A stretch of 64,000 nt of DNA from NCBI GenBank assembly GCA_948144175.1, contig CANXME010002275.1:424001-488000 (forward strand), in the 5' to 3' direction. This DNA comes from Closterium sp. NIES-65 (Eukaryota; Streptophyta; Zygnematophyceae; Desmidiales; Closteriaceae). Under the pieces are notes generated by a model, which saw only the letters and a program-made list of their open reading frames with translations, had not been told where the DNA came from and searched no databases. This document shows positions 10,601-18,584 of the stretch, one piece after another. Made by a program: the position numbers and the translations under genes. Within the stretch, counting starts at the first letter, position 1; every line of letters begins with the position of its first letter.

Positions 10601-13586
10601 ACCCCCGCTCTTCTTGGTACCAGGTCCCCCCCCGGTAGACCCCCTCCCCCCTCAGGGTCCTGCCCCTTCAGGTGTGTCCCAGGTAGACGCGGTCGAGCCT
10701 GTAGAGGTCACTGGTGACTCTGGTGCTCCCGGGGGTGCTGAGCCTAGGGGTGCTGCGCCTGGGGGTGCTGAGCCTGGGGGTGCTAAGCCTGGGGGTGCGG
10801 AGTCTGGGGGTGCTGAGTCTGGGGGTGCTGAGCTTGGGGGTGCTGAGCCTGGGGGTGCTGAGCCTGGAGGTGCTGTGCCTGGGGGTGTTGTGCCTGGGGG
10901 TGCTGTGCCTGGAGGTGCTGAGCCTGGGGGTGCTGTGCCTGGGGGTGCTGTGCCTGGGGGTGCTGTGCCTGGAGGTGCTTCGTCTCGCCGAGAGCCACTC
11001 TCCCCACAGGAGCTGCGTGAGTGGTTTGCCAGGCGCTGGAGGCGTGCTGCTGGTGCTGGAGGTTCTTCGACTGCTGAGGGTGCTGCTGCCGAGCGTCCCG
11101 GAGGTGCTCGTACTGTGGGTACTGGAGCTGCTGGGTCTGAGGGTTCTCCTGGAGCTGGTGCTGCTGAGGGTGTTGGCGCTGAGACTGCCACTGGTGGTCC
11201 GCCTGGCAGTGCTCCTAGTGGTGCTGCTGGAGGTTCCGGAGCTACTGGAGGTGCTGCTGGAGCGGGTACTCCTGCTGGGGGTACTGGTGCTGTCCCTGCT
11301 GTTTCTGGCGTCGCCGCGCGGCCCCGACCGTACTTCGTTCCGCTCCTGCAGCAGGTTCTTGGTCTTACACCTTCTCCTGGTCCTCCTCCTCCTCCCTTAG
11401 AGGTTCCACCGCCTGTCCAGTCACAGCCACCGCTACAGCCTGCCTCCCCTTTGCCTGCTCCTTCTCCCTACGCTGGTCCGACTGGAGGTCTTACTGAGCG
11501 TCGTGAGCCTGCGTCTCGTCCTGCGTCGCCTGTTCGTACTGCGCGCGCTAGTGGTCGCGGGTCGCGTCAGCGTCCTCCTCCTGTCCCTGGCACGCACCGA
11601 ATGTCACTGCGTCCGTCCACTGCTCCTCTGCGTGCCCCTTTGCCTTCTCCTCCCGCTTCCTCTATTCCTGCTCTTGCCGACCCGGAGTCGGACTCTCTTC
11701 GTGCTGCCTGTCCTACTGTCACGCGTCTCCTTGCTACTGCTGCCACTGACCCTTCCTTCGAGTCGTCTGCTGCGTCTGCCCTTGTCACTGAGCTTGTCGA
11801 CTTTGCTGCGCGCTGTCGTCTAGACTACGCTGCCAGTCTTGTTGCTGAGTCTGAGTCTGCCTGTCCTCCGTCCGTCGGGGGTGAGTGTGCCCTTGGCACG
11901 GACGTCCTTGAGGACAGACAGGAGGAGTTCCAGTGTCTGGACGCCGCTTCACCTCATCTCGCGTCTGTACTGCTAGCCCCTGAGGGAGACCCGGATGCAC
12001 CAGACATCCCGACTCCGCGCTCTTACGCGGAGGCGATAGAGGGTCCCTACTCCTCTCAGTGGCAGGCAGCTATGGATGCAGAGATGGCTTCCTGGAAGTC
12101 CACAAGCACCTACGTCGACGCTGTTCCCCCTCCTGGGGCGAACATCGTCAGTGGCATGTGGATTTTCAGGGTGAAGCGGCCGCCGGGTTCTCCGCCTGTC
12201 TTCAAGGCGCGTTACGTAGCTCGTGGCTTCAGTCAGCGGCAGGGGGTTGACTACTTTCAGACCTTCTCCCCCACCCCGAAGATGACCACTCTTCGGGTTC
12301 TGCTGCACGTTGCTGCTCACCGTGACTACGAGCTGCACTCTCTCGACTTCAGCACCGCCTTCTTGCAGGGCAGCCTGCACGAGGAGATCTGGCTGCGTCG
12401 CCCACCTGGCTTCACTGGGTCGTTCCCTCCTGGTACCCAGTGGAGTCTCCGGCGTCCAGTCTACGGTCTCCGCCAGGCGCCACGTGAGTGGCACGACACA
12501 CTGAGGACTACGCTTGCGGCACTTGGGTTTGCTCCTTCTACTGCCGACCCGTCGCTGTTTCTGCGCACCGACACCTCTCTGCCGCCGTTCTACATCCTCG
12601 TGTACGTCGACGACTTGGTCTTTGCCACAGCTGACACTGCTGGACTCGCCTACGTGAAGTCCGAGCTGCAGAAGAGACACACGTGCACTGACCTGGGTGA
12701 ACTGCGCAGCTACCTTGGCTTGCAGATCACCCGGGACAGAGCACGCCGCACCATTACCCTGACTCAGTCACACATGGTGCAGCAGGTCCTTCAGCGCTTC
12801 GGCTTCACGTACTCCTCGCCTCAGGCCACTCCTCTGCCTACTCGCCACTCGCTCTCAGCTCTGCCTTCGGATGAGTCCGTAGAGTCGAGTGGCCCGTATG
12901 CAGAGCTTGTTGGCTGCCTCATGTACCTGATGACCTGCACACGACCTGACCTTGCATACCCTCTTAGCATTCTCGCACGCTATGTTGCTCCTGGGAGACA
13001 CCGACCAGAGCACATGGCTGCAGCGAAGAGGGTGTTGCGCTACTTGTGCAGTACGTCGGGCATGGGGCTAGTGCTTGGAGGGCGCAGTCCAGTGGTCCTC
13101 ACTGGGCACGCAGACGCTTCTTGGGCTGACGACCAGGCTACGCAGCGGTCGTCACAGGGTTACACCTTCAGCCTTGGTTCCGGCTCTGTTTCGTGGCGGG
13201 CTACCCGCTCGTCTTCTGTTCTCGGCTCCAGTTGTGAGGCTGAGATCTACGCTGGGGCTATGGCTGCACAGGAGTTACGCTGGCTCACCTACCTGCTGAC
13301 CGACCTTGGAGAGCAGCCTCGTTCTCCTCCAGTCCTGTACGTAGACAACAAGGCCATGCTGGCCTTGTGTCGAGAGCAGCGACTGGAGCACAGGACAAAG
13401 CATATTGCTCTCCGCTACTTTCTTGCTCATGAGCTACAGCAGCGTGGACAGTTGCGACTTGCGTACGTGGCCTCTGAGGCCAACACTGCTGATGTGTTCA
13501 CCAAGGCACTTGCGCCTTGTGATCATCAGCGTTGCTGCACGCAGCTGGGTCTTGTGTCTGTCTTGCCTCACTTGCTCACTTCTTGA
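7644..13586 (+). CDS. gag-pol: Copia gag-pol polyprotein, element C (1980 aa)
   Basis: A single open frame encodes all retrotransposon proteins. Gag occupies the first ~390 residues, with a Gly/Ser-rich stretch (about 275-350) and a Cys/His knuckle at about 391-415 (C-x13-C-x3-H-x4-C). Aspartic protease (LDSGAS) is near 518, GAG-pre-integrase (HHRLGHPS) near 677, and integrase near 742-850 ([25 protein letters not shown]). A Gly-Ala-Glu-Pro-Gly repeat linker follows, then reverse transcriptase (WIFRVKRPP near 1506, YVDD near 1653) and RNase H (HADASWADD near 1822, SCEAEIYAG). The start at 7644 (MATPNVLAF) matches the gag start of copy B; the frame is open further upstream into repeat DNA, which I do not count as coding. 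No internal stop or frameshift was seen. Confidence 0.93.
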   Translation: MATPNVLAFDAEGRAIDFAVWIEDLQLYLLCDAIDEVSLFDFVSGAVPAPPADADPAVRSKWATRNAAARLAVRRHLPSSERAHFSQCKTAQALYDAVDARYSSPSSATLSRLMLPFLFPDLAAFPTVADLVTHLRASDARYRAALPAEFRAANPPPMYITLYFLVTRLPESLRVVRDQFLSVCPTTLTVDLLEESLLAAEKSIVAVGASRGDPRTPIFEGCSPSPLLPSVASATAADLAGFESVGAASAPSGRRRSGKGKGGKGAGGARGGSGGGGGGGGGSGGGGGGGGGSGGTGGGGGGGGGGGGGSEGGGGEGAGGGGGGGDGGGGGGGSGGGGGGRSGSSQRSSSGGGQRQQQQQPQQPQRSRAVPAPQQLREWYLQRQRGGAFGPCPYVLRTGDRAGERCGGTHTARRCFGRLTDAWRQQFPEAAEIPRWGELSRAGVAVYDLDFDAILSAMYAVTGSDEDDCSRCFPPDPGIGTAALGACEAAALGAVAPARSGTGESALSGTESASASHTFTLDSGASHSFFRDRTTLTPLSRPVAVSLADPSGGPVLSRFSTVLPCPAAPSGTLSGLYLPSFSTNLVSGADLQDAGVHQFTPARQRVTHCTEASTGRHLATFTRRPGSSLYTLTTASPPGTESGRVPSSGQVFAAASRSGPESAPCSCRRLSHETLLWHHRLGHPSLLRLRGMASRLLVSGLPRSLPPLPQGPGPACVPCVEGRQRAAPHSSQFPPTEAPLQTLHMDVWGPARVRGQGQERYFLLVVDDYSRYTSVFPLRSKGEVTEVLIDWIRAARLQLRHSFGSDFPVLRLHSDRGGEFSSGLLRAYCRARGIRQSFTLPDSPQQNGIAERRIGMVMDVARTSMMHAAAPNFLWPFAVRYAAHQINLHPRVSRPETSPPLLWTGKVGDASAFRVWGSRAFVRDLSADKLSPRAAPCVFLGFPPDAPGWQFYHPTSRRVLSSQDVTFDESVPYYRLFPYRTPSLPPPPLFLVPGPPPVDPLPPQGPAPSGVSQVDAVEPVEVTGDSGAPGGAEPRGAAPGGAEPGGAKPGGAESGGAESGGAELGGAEPGGAEPGGAVPGGVVPGGAVPGGAEPGGAVPGGAVPGGAVPGGASSRREPLSPQELREWFARRWRRAAGAGGSSTAEGAAAERPGGARTVGTGAAGSEGSPGAGAAEGVGAETATGGPPGSAPSGAAGGSGATGGAAGAGTPAGGTGAVPAVSGVAARPRPYFVPLLQQVLGLTPSPGPPPPPLEVPPPVQSQPPLQPASPLPAPSPYAGPTGGLTERREPASRPASPVRTARASGRGSRQRPPPVPGTHRMSLRPSTAPLRAPLPSPPASSIPALADPESDSLRAACPTVTRLLATAATDPSFESSAASALVTELVDFAARCRLDYAASLVAESESACPPSVGGECALGTDVLEDRQEEFQCLDAASPHLASVLLAPEGDPDAPDIPTPRSYAEAIEGPYSSQWQAAMDAEMASWKSTSTYVDAVPPPGANIVSGMWIFRVKRPPGSPPVFKARYVARGFSQRQGVDYFQTFSPTPKMTTLRVLLHVAAHRDYELHSLDFSTAFLQGSLHEEIWLRRPPGFTGSFPPGTQWSLRRPVYGLRQAPREWHDTLRTTLAALGFAPSTADPSLFLRTDTSLPPFYILVYVDDLVFATADTAGLAYVKSELQKRHTCTDLGELRSYLGLQITRDRARRTITLTQSHMVQQVLQRFGFTYSSPQATPLPTRHSLSALPSDESVESSGPYAELVGCLMYLMTCTRPDLAYPLSILARYVAPGRHRPEHMAAAKRVLRYLCSTSGMGLVLGGRSPVVLTGHADASWADDQATQRSSQGYTFSLGSGSVSWRATRSSSVLGSSCEAEIYAGAMAAQELRWLTYLLTDLGEQPRSPPVLYVDNKAMLALCREQRLEHRTKHIALRYFLAHELQQRGQLRLAYVASEANTADVFTKALAPCDHQRCCTQLGLVSVLPHLLTS

Positions 13587-13798
13587 CCTTACTTGTACCT
13601 TCACCTATATATAGTCTTGCTCTTGCTTGCTTGACTCTTGTATATCTCTATATATGATCTTGCATGTGAACTGGCCTTGTGGCCCTTGAACTTGTGCTCG
13701 GAATGTGTGGTGACTTTGTGATCCACCTTGAGCTTTGCTTTGCTTTGCTTGACTGGTCTTGTGACCCCCTGTTCTCCCCCACTTTGCCTATGGGGGTG
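13587..13798 (+). other. 3' untranslated region and polypurine tract of Copia C
   Basis: It carries several CTTGCTTG and TATATATA stretches and ends CCTATGGGGGTG just before the 3' LTR. The end is conserved in A (20757-20865) and in the coding-free element D (about 18290-18387). Confidence 0.75.
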
Positions 13799-13932
13799 TG
13801 TCAGAATATTATAGCTTACCTATTTGTGTAGGCTATAGTGGGGTATCCCATAGGGGGTACAACCCAGCTAGGGTTTCCTATTTGTACTCACTTCGTTCAT
13901 AGTTCACTCATTCTCTCGTTCACTTCTTCTCA
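13799..13932 (+). repeat. 3' LTR of Copia C (134 bp)
   Basis: Identical by eye to the 5' LTR at 6295-6428. It is followed by the target duplication GGGAG (13933-13937). Confidence 0.95.
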
Positions 13933-15207
13933 GGGAGGCAGAGACCTGACAGGGTGCTAGAGGGGGCTACCAGGCACGGTAAGACAGTGGAGAAGCTAGC
14001 AAGGACAGGACCCCCAGAGGGGTCTGCCAGGGAGACCGCAACCGGCCGACTAAGCGGCGTAAGCGTGGTGCGGTCGCGAAAGAAGGAGTGGGAAGCACCC
14101 GAGTCAAGGGTGAAGGTGTGTAAGGCATGAGCCGACATAGTACCTGAGAGAGCAGACTCACCAGCACCTGGGGCAGCAGACGCACTAGCACCTAGAGCGG
14201 CAGCCGCAATGCCCGGGTCAGGCGGAACACACAGGTAACAGTCACCCTCAACACTAACAGTCACAGCATACATGGCAGCAAGAATAGCATCATAGTCAAG
14301 ATCAAAGATGGCAACCCCCGCCCTAGACAGATCTCCCCAGCGAGGGATCTCTTACGCCTCAGGGAACTGGTAACACCACGCGCCCGTCAGGCGGCCGAAG
14401 CAGCGCTGGGTGGAGTGCGGGCCCCCGCACTGCTCACCAGTGCGGTCGCCGGTACGGAGAACGGAAGTGCAGGGACCAGTACCCCGACCGCGCTGACGCG
14501 CAGCATACAAGTCACGAAGCTGCTGAGGGGACAGGGTCTCACGACTGCGCTGCTGGTGCTGGCGCGGACCACCACCGGACCCACTCCTCTGCGTAGAGTC
14601 GCGAGCAGCTCCACCGCCGCCGTCGCCACCGGCGTCTCCGCTACCTCCGCCACCTCCGCCGCCTCCGCCACCTCCGTCGCCTCCGCTACCTCCACCACCA
14701 CTGCCGCCTCGTCCGGGTGACGATGTAATAGAGGGTGATGTACATGGGGGGGGAGTTGGTTCTTGGCGCAGAACTCAGCAGGAAGCGCAGCGCGATAGCG
14801 AGTGTCACTGGTGCGGAGTTGCGTAATGAGGTCAGCGACTGTGGGAAAGGCAGCAAGGTCAGGGAAGAGGTACGGTAGCATGAGGCAGTGGTAGGGGAAG
14901 AGTAGCGTGCAACTACAGCGTCGTACAAGGTCTGGGCACTCTTGTACTGGCTAAAGTGTGCACGCTCAGTGGTTGGTAAGTGGCGACGCACAGCAAGACG
15001 GGCAGCAGCATCGCGTGTCGCCCATTGTGAGCGAACAGTGCTGTCAGCAGTAGCAGGCGGGGCAGGGGAGGCACCAGAGGTGAGGTCGAACAGAGAGAGA
15101 CCGTCTGCCCTATCGCACTGGAGGAACAGCTGGAGGTCATCGACCGAGACCTCAAAGTCAACAGCACGACCCTCAGTGTGAAAGGTAAGAACACTGGGGG
15201 TAGCCAT
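13933..15207 (-). pseudogene. Copia B gag-protease fragment
   Basis: The minus strand starts MATPSVLTFHTEG at 15207, the conserved gag start of this family. It continues through Gag to MYITLYYIVTR (about 14720), where about 100 codons present in C are missing and the frame changes into the Gly-rich tract. The knuckle region follows near 14460-14390, and the protease (LDSGASHSFFRD, about 14120) runs to the C insertion at 13937. The frame resumes at 6294. The gag deletion and frameshift make it non-functional. Confidence 0.85.
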
Positions 15208-15229
15208 GACTGCAGAGGTCTAGCAAGGA

Positions 15230-16153
15230 GTGAGCTCACCAGTACGTGTAAGTAGGGCTGGGGCGCGCCGGTAGGACTGGTAGCGGCTCGACGGCAGGGC
15301 GGCTCGGTGGCTCAGCGGCTCGGCTGCTGGACGGCTCGGATGTCGGGCGGCTCGGCTGCTGGGCGGCTCGGCTGTCGGGCGGCTCGGCGGCTCGGCTGCT
15401 GGGCGGCTCGGCGGTCGGGCGGCTCGGCGGTTCGGCTGCTGGGCGGCTCGGCGGCTCGGCTGCTGGGCGGCTCGGCGGGTAGGCGGCTCGGCTGCTGGGC
15501 GGCTTGGCGGCTCTGCTGCTGGGCGGCTCGGCGGCTCTGCCGCTGGGCTGCTCGGTAGAGGCGGCGTTGGGGGCGCTAGGGGCAGCGACGGGGCCGCTTA
15601 GGGAGGGGAGCGGTGATGGGGCCGTGTAGTGGCGGCGACAGGGCCGCGTAGAGGCAGCGTCGAGGCCGCTTAGGGGCGGCGACAGGGCCGCTTAGGAGCG
15701 GCAGCGGGGCCGCTTAGGGGCGGCGACAGGGCCGCTAGGGGCGGCGACGGGGCCACGTAGGATGGGAGGCGGCGACGGGGCCGCTAGGGGCGGCGACGGG
15801 GCCGCGTAGGGTGAGAGGCGGCGACGGAGCCGATAGGGGCGGCAACGGGGCCGCTAGGGGCGGCGACGGGGCCGCGTAGGGGTGGCGACGGGGCCGCGTA
15901 GGGACGGCAACTGGGCCGCGTAGGGTAAGAGGCGGTGACGGGGCCGCTAGGGGCGGCTACGGGGCCGCGTGGAGGGCGGCGACGAGGCCGCTAGGGGCGG
16001 CAACGGGGCCGCATGGAGGGCGGCGGCGAGGCCACTAGGGGCCACTAGGGGCCTGGAAAGGGCGGCGAAAAAGGCGCGCCTCGGGCAGGAGCGACTGGCG
16101 TTCCGGTCAGAGAGGAAAATTTCAGTGGTGGGCCCAAGGAAGCGTTCCCACTA
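15230..16153 (-). repeat. GC-rich minisatellite leader of Copia B
   Basis: Short tandem units dominate: GGCTCGGCTGCTGGGC variants at 15300-15560 and variants of GGGGCCGCTAGGGGCGGCGA at 15600-16040. Position and composition match the leader of C, although the unit sequences differ. No gene is seen. Confidence 0.75.
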
Positions 16154-16172
16154 GGGAACCTGCTCTATACCA
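16154..16172 (-). promoter_or_regulatory. Primer-binding site of Copia B
   Basis: The minus strand reads TGGTATAGAGCAGGTTCCC, directly after the LTR end CACA. It is close to the initiator tRNA-Met type site. Confidence 0.8.
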
Positions 16173-16296
16173 TGTGAAGAATGAGGAATGAATGAACTAG
16201 CACAAGGTTGGGTACATGTAGGAAACCCTAGGAAATTGTTCCCCATAGTGTCTACCCCACTATAGCCTAGACAAGCTATATAATATGAGTTTGACA
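16173..16296 (-). repeat. 5' LTR of Copia B (124 bp)
   Basis: On the minus strand it begins TGTCAAACTCATATT at 16296 and ends CATTCTTCACA at 16173. It closely matches the 3' LTR of A (20866-20990). B has no second LTR in the window. Confidence 0.85.
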
Positions 16297-16860
16297 ATCG
16301 CTGCTGCTGTGGCGGTTGCTGACTGGTTCGCAAGGAGTTTTTCGAGTCGTGGGAGCGCCGCATGTATTTGCTTATGCTCAGCACGTAACTCCGCGATTTT
16401 CTGTACTGAAATATCTCCTTTTCCCTCAATTTGGCGATTTACAGGAAGATGCGCGACGAAAAAAATCGAATTCTAGGTGCTGGTCAACTTACTGCGAGTC
16501 AAGTTGACTAAAGGATTGACGAGCGCGAATTTTGTAGGTCGCGTAAATCTCCCTTGAGCGAAACTCGCGTCCGATCTTGGCCGTTGAGGAGAAAATCAAT
16601 CCGACGCTCCGTATTCCAACGTTTTTGGGCGAAATTCTCTGGGCCGTTGAGATGAAACTCAATCGAACGGTCGAAACTCCAACCCTTCCACCATTAAATC
16701 AGAGGGGTGTTCGAAAACCGAATCGAGGGGGACTTAGAAAAATTGCACGGAACTGGTTTTACATACCGTATCGGCGCTTTCGTCGTCGCCCCCGCGCTTT
16801 TTTAAAGGCCGGAACTAAGCGGTTGAAGACCTCACATGAAAACCCGCTCTGATTACCAAG
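16297..16860 (-). other. Leader of element E with primer-binding site
   Basis: About 560 bp lie between the LTR of B and the 5' LTR of E. The minus strand has TGGTAATCAGAGCGGG (about 16843-16858) next to the LTR, a tRNA-Met-like primer site. The rest is AT-richer than its surroundings and has no convincing coding sequence on either strand. Confidence 0.6.
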
Positions 16861-17226
16861 TGTAAGGATCTAGGATCGATCTCAAAAAAGAGAATGTGAA
16901 TTGAATGAATTGAATGATCACCTAGGTACAACACGAGGCTATATATAGGCTCGACACAAGGCCCTGTAACCAGGTGTTACGCGAAGGTTCCGCGGGTCGC
17001 GAAGTGTCCCGAACAGATCCTTACCGAATTCGGTAGAAGGCAATTCGGTGGCAACCGAAAAGCCAGAATTCGGTGCACGCAACCTAGCTCGGTGCTATAA
17101 CTATAATAAAATATAGGAAAGCACCTAGCCTAGGAAATCAAGCAATTCATGCATGCATATAATTATCCTTTGCTAGAAATTGCATGATCAAGTAAAGGCA
17201 AGCAAGCATAGCTGGCATAAGCCGTC

Positions 17227-17407
17227 TGTCAGAATGTTATATTTGTTATCTAGCCTGCAGTGGGGTACTCTATAGCGAGTATAACCCCTTATGGTTTCAT
17301 ATTTGTATCTCATTGCTTGCTAGTACAACTCTCTTTTGCCTAACTTCTTCTTGCCTAGCTAGGTTAGTCCTAGCTATGGCTTCTTCACCTACCTACCTAC
17401 TTTCACA
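17227..17407 (+). repeat. 5' LTR of element D (181 bp)
   Basis: TGTCAGAATG to CTTTCACA. One base differs from 18388-18568 (T for G in the stretch after ATAACCCCTTA). Confidence 0.92.
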
Positions 17408-18387
17408 TGGTGATCAGAGCAGTATGCTCCTGGCCTGTGTGCCTAACCACGATCCTTCCGCTGCAACTACTCTTCCCTCTTTCCGCCGTGCGTCCCGAGG
17501 CGCGCGGCGATTTTTCTACCCGCCGTGCGCCCCGAGGCGCGCGGCGCTTCTCTTCCCGCCGTGCGCCCCGAGGCGCGCGGCGGGTTACTTCCCCGTCATG
17601 CCGCGCGCTGGTCCCGGGAGTCGCTGTGACCGGCGACGGGGACCCGCCCATCGCCCGTCGTGGCCTGCGCGCGGCCCGTACAGGCAGCGCGCCGCCCGTA
17701 CGGGCTGCGCCAGGCCCGCGCGCCGCCCGTACGGGAGAGGCGACCTAGGGGGTGGCGAGTAGGGGGTGGCGAGTATGGGGGTGGCAGTTGTGCCTTCCTC
17801 CCTTTACTCCTCCTCCTCCTTCGTCTCCCACTGCTGCAGCTGTCGCTGAGGGGGGTGGATGAGTGGGAGACTGGGGCTTAGGGTTTAAGGGGGGTGAAGG
17901 GGGAGTGGAGCTAGCGGTGTAGCAGCGGGTGTGTGCCAGGGGGAGTGGGATAGTTTGGGGAAGCTCCAAGGAGGTTGCCGTCGTGTCGCCAGCAGCACCT
18001 GTATTCCGGGGACTTCGTCCGGTAGCCCAGTCGTAGCCAGCTGTGCCAGCCGCCCGTGGGTCCGTTGCTCGTCTGCCGCTACTTTAGCCGCGGGGCCAGT
18101 TACTCCTGTAGTCCGGGGGCTTCGTCCGATAGCCGCTGTGCCAGTCTGCCTCCTGTTGCCCGTGTGTCTGCAGCTTCATCCGTCGCCTCCTATCTCCTCT
18201 CCTCTCAGTCTCTCTCCTCCTCCTCACTTGCCCGTTGTGACTACCTCTAGCTTTGCTTATAACTGTGAACTTTATACTACTGCTGCTTGAACTTGTGCTC
18301 AGACTGTGTGGTGACATTGTGATGCACCCTGAGCTTGTTCTGTTTTGCTTGCTCTGCTGATTACACCCCACTTTGGCTATGGGGGTG

Positions 18388-18568
18388 TGTCAGAATGTTA
18401 TATTTGTTATCTAGCCTGCAGTGGGGTACTCTATAGCGAGTATAACCCCTTAGGGTTTCATATTTGTATCTCATTGCTTGCTAGTACAACTCTCTTTTGC
18501 CTAACTTCTTCTTGCCTAGCTAGGTTAGTCCTAGCTATGGCTTCTTCACCTACCTACCTACTTTCACA
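18388..18568 (+). repeat. 3' LTR of element D (181 bp)
   Basis: It follows the polypurine-like CTATGGGGGTG and is followed by the target duplication CCGTC (18569-18573). Confidence 0.92.
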
Positions 18569-18584
18569 CCGTCGTACTCTCACA

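Larger units (their letters stand above)
6295..13932 (+). mobile_element. Intact Copia element C; TSD GGGAG
   Basis: A complete 7638-bp LTR retrotransposon inserted in B. The LTRs are 134 bp (6295-6428 and 13799-13932), begin TGTCAGAATATT, end TTCTCA and appear identical. The 5-bp target duplication GGGAG is at 6290-6294 and 13933-13937. Order inside: primer-binding site, GC-rich leader with minisatellite, one long gag-pol frame, short 3' untranslated region, polypurine tract, LTR. The identical LTRs and open frame mean a recent insertion that may still be competent to move. Confidence 0.95.
3842..16296 (-). mobile_element. Truncated Copia element B (minus) inside E, split by C
   Basis: B belongs to the same family as A. 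It has a 5' LTR (16173-16296), primer-binding site, GC-rich leader, gag start at 15207, protease, integrase and linker, but stops abruptly at about 3842 in the linker before reverse transcriptase. The sequence continues after only 47 bp into the 3' LTR of E. No 3' LTR of B exists here, so reverse transcriptase, RNase H and the 3' end were lost, probably by a deletion that also removed part of E. Element C (6295-13932) interrupts it in the protease to pre-integrase region. Confidence 0.85.
17227..18568 (+). mobile_element. Coding-free LTR element D (TRIM-like, 1342 bp); TSD CCGTC
   Basis: Two 181-bp LTRs (17227-17407, 18388-18568) begin TGTCAGAATGTT, end TTTCACA and differ at one position by eye. 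The target duplication CCGTC is at 17222-17226 and 18569-18573. The 980-bp interior has a primer site (TGGTGATCAGAGC, 17408-17420), GC-rich repeats of a CGTGCGCCCCGAGGCGCGCGG type (17490-17590), and a 3' part matching the 3' untranslated region and polypurine tract of C and A. No gag or pol remains. It must depend on proteins of a relative such as C. Confidence 0.9.
3427..18584 (-). mobile_element. LTR element E (minus), inserted in A; TSD GTGAG
   Basis: Two related LTRs bound the element: 3427-3794 and 16861-18584, the second interrupted by element D. Both begin TGTGAGAG and end near TCCTCACA or CCTTACA on the minus strand. The 5-bp direct repeat GTGAG flanks it at 3422-3426 and 18585-18589, and joining the flanks restores the Gag-Pol sequence of element A. 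A primer-binding site TGGTAATCAGAGC (16846-16858) and a purine-rich CTTTGAGGGGGGG tract (about 3798-3810) sit at the expected ends. I see no coding sequence of its own: the interior is mainly the truncated Copia copy B. The LTRs differ at about 16 of 368 positions by eye plus a 9-bp tandem duplication, so the insertion is fairly old. Confidence 0.9.
16861..18584 (-). repeat. 5' LTR of element E, split by element D
   Basis: The LTR lies at 16861-17226 and 18574-18584; removal of D and one TSD copy gives 377 bp. It matches 3427-3794 with about 16 substitutions by eye and a 9-bp tandem duplication (GAATTGAAT near 16902-16919), which explains the length difference exactly. Confidence 0.9.

Noticed and set aside
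16577..16852. 91-codon plus-strand frame in the leader of element E
   Set aside because: No domain, antisense to the element, overlaps the primer-binding site.
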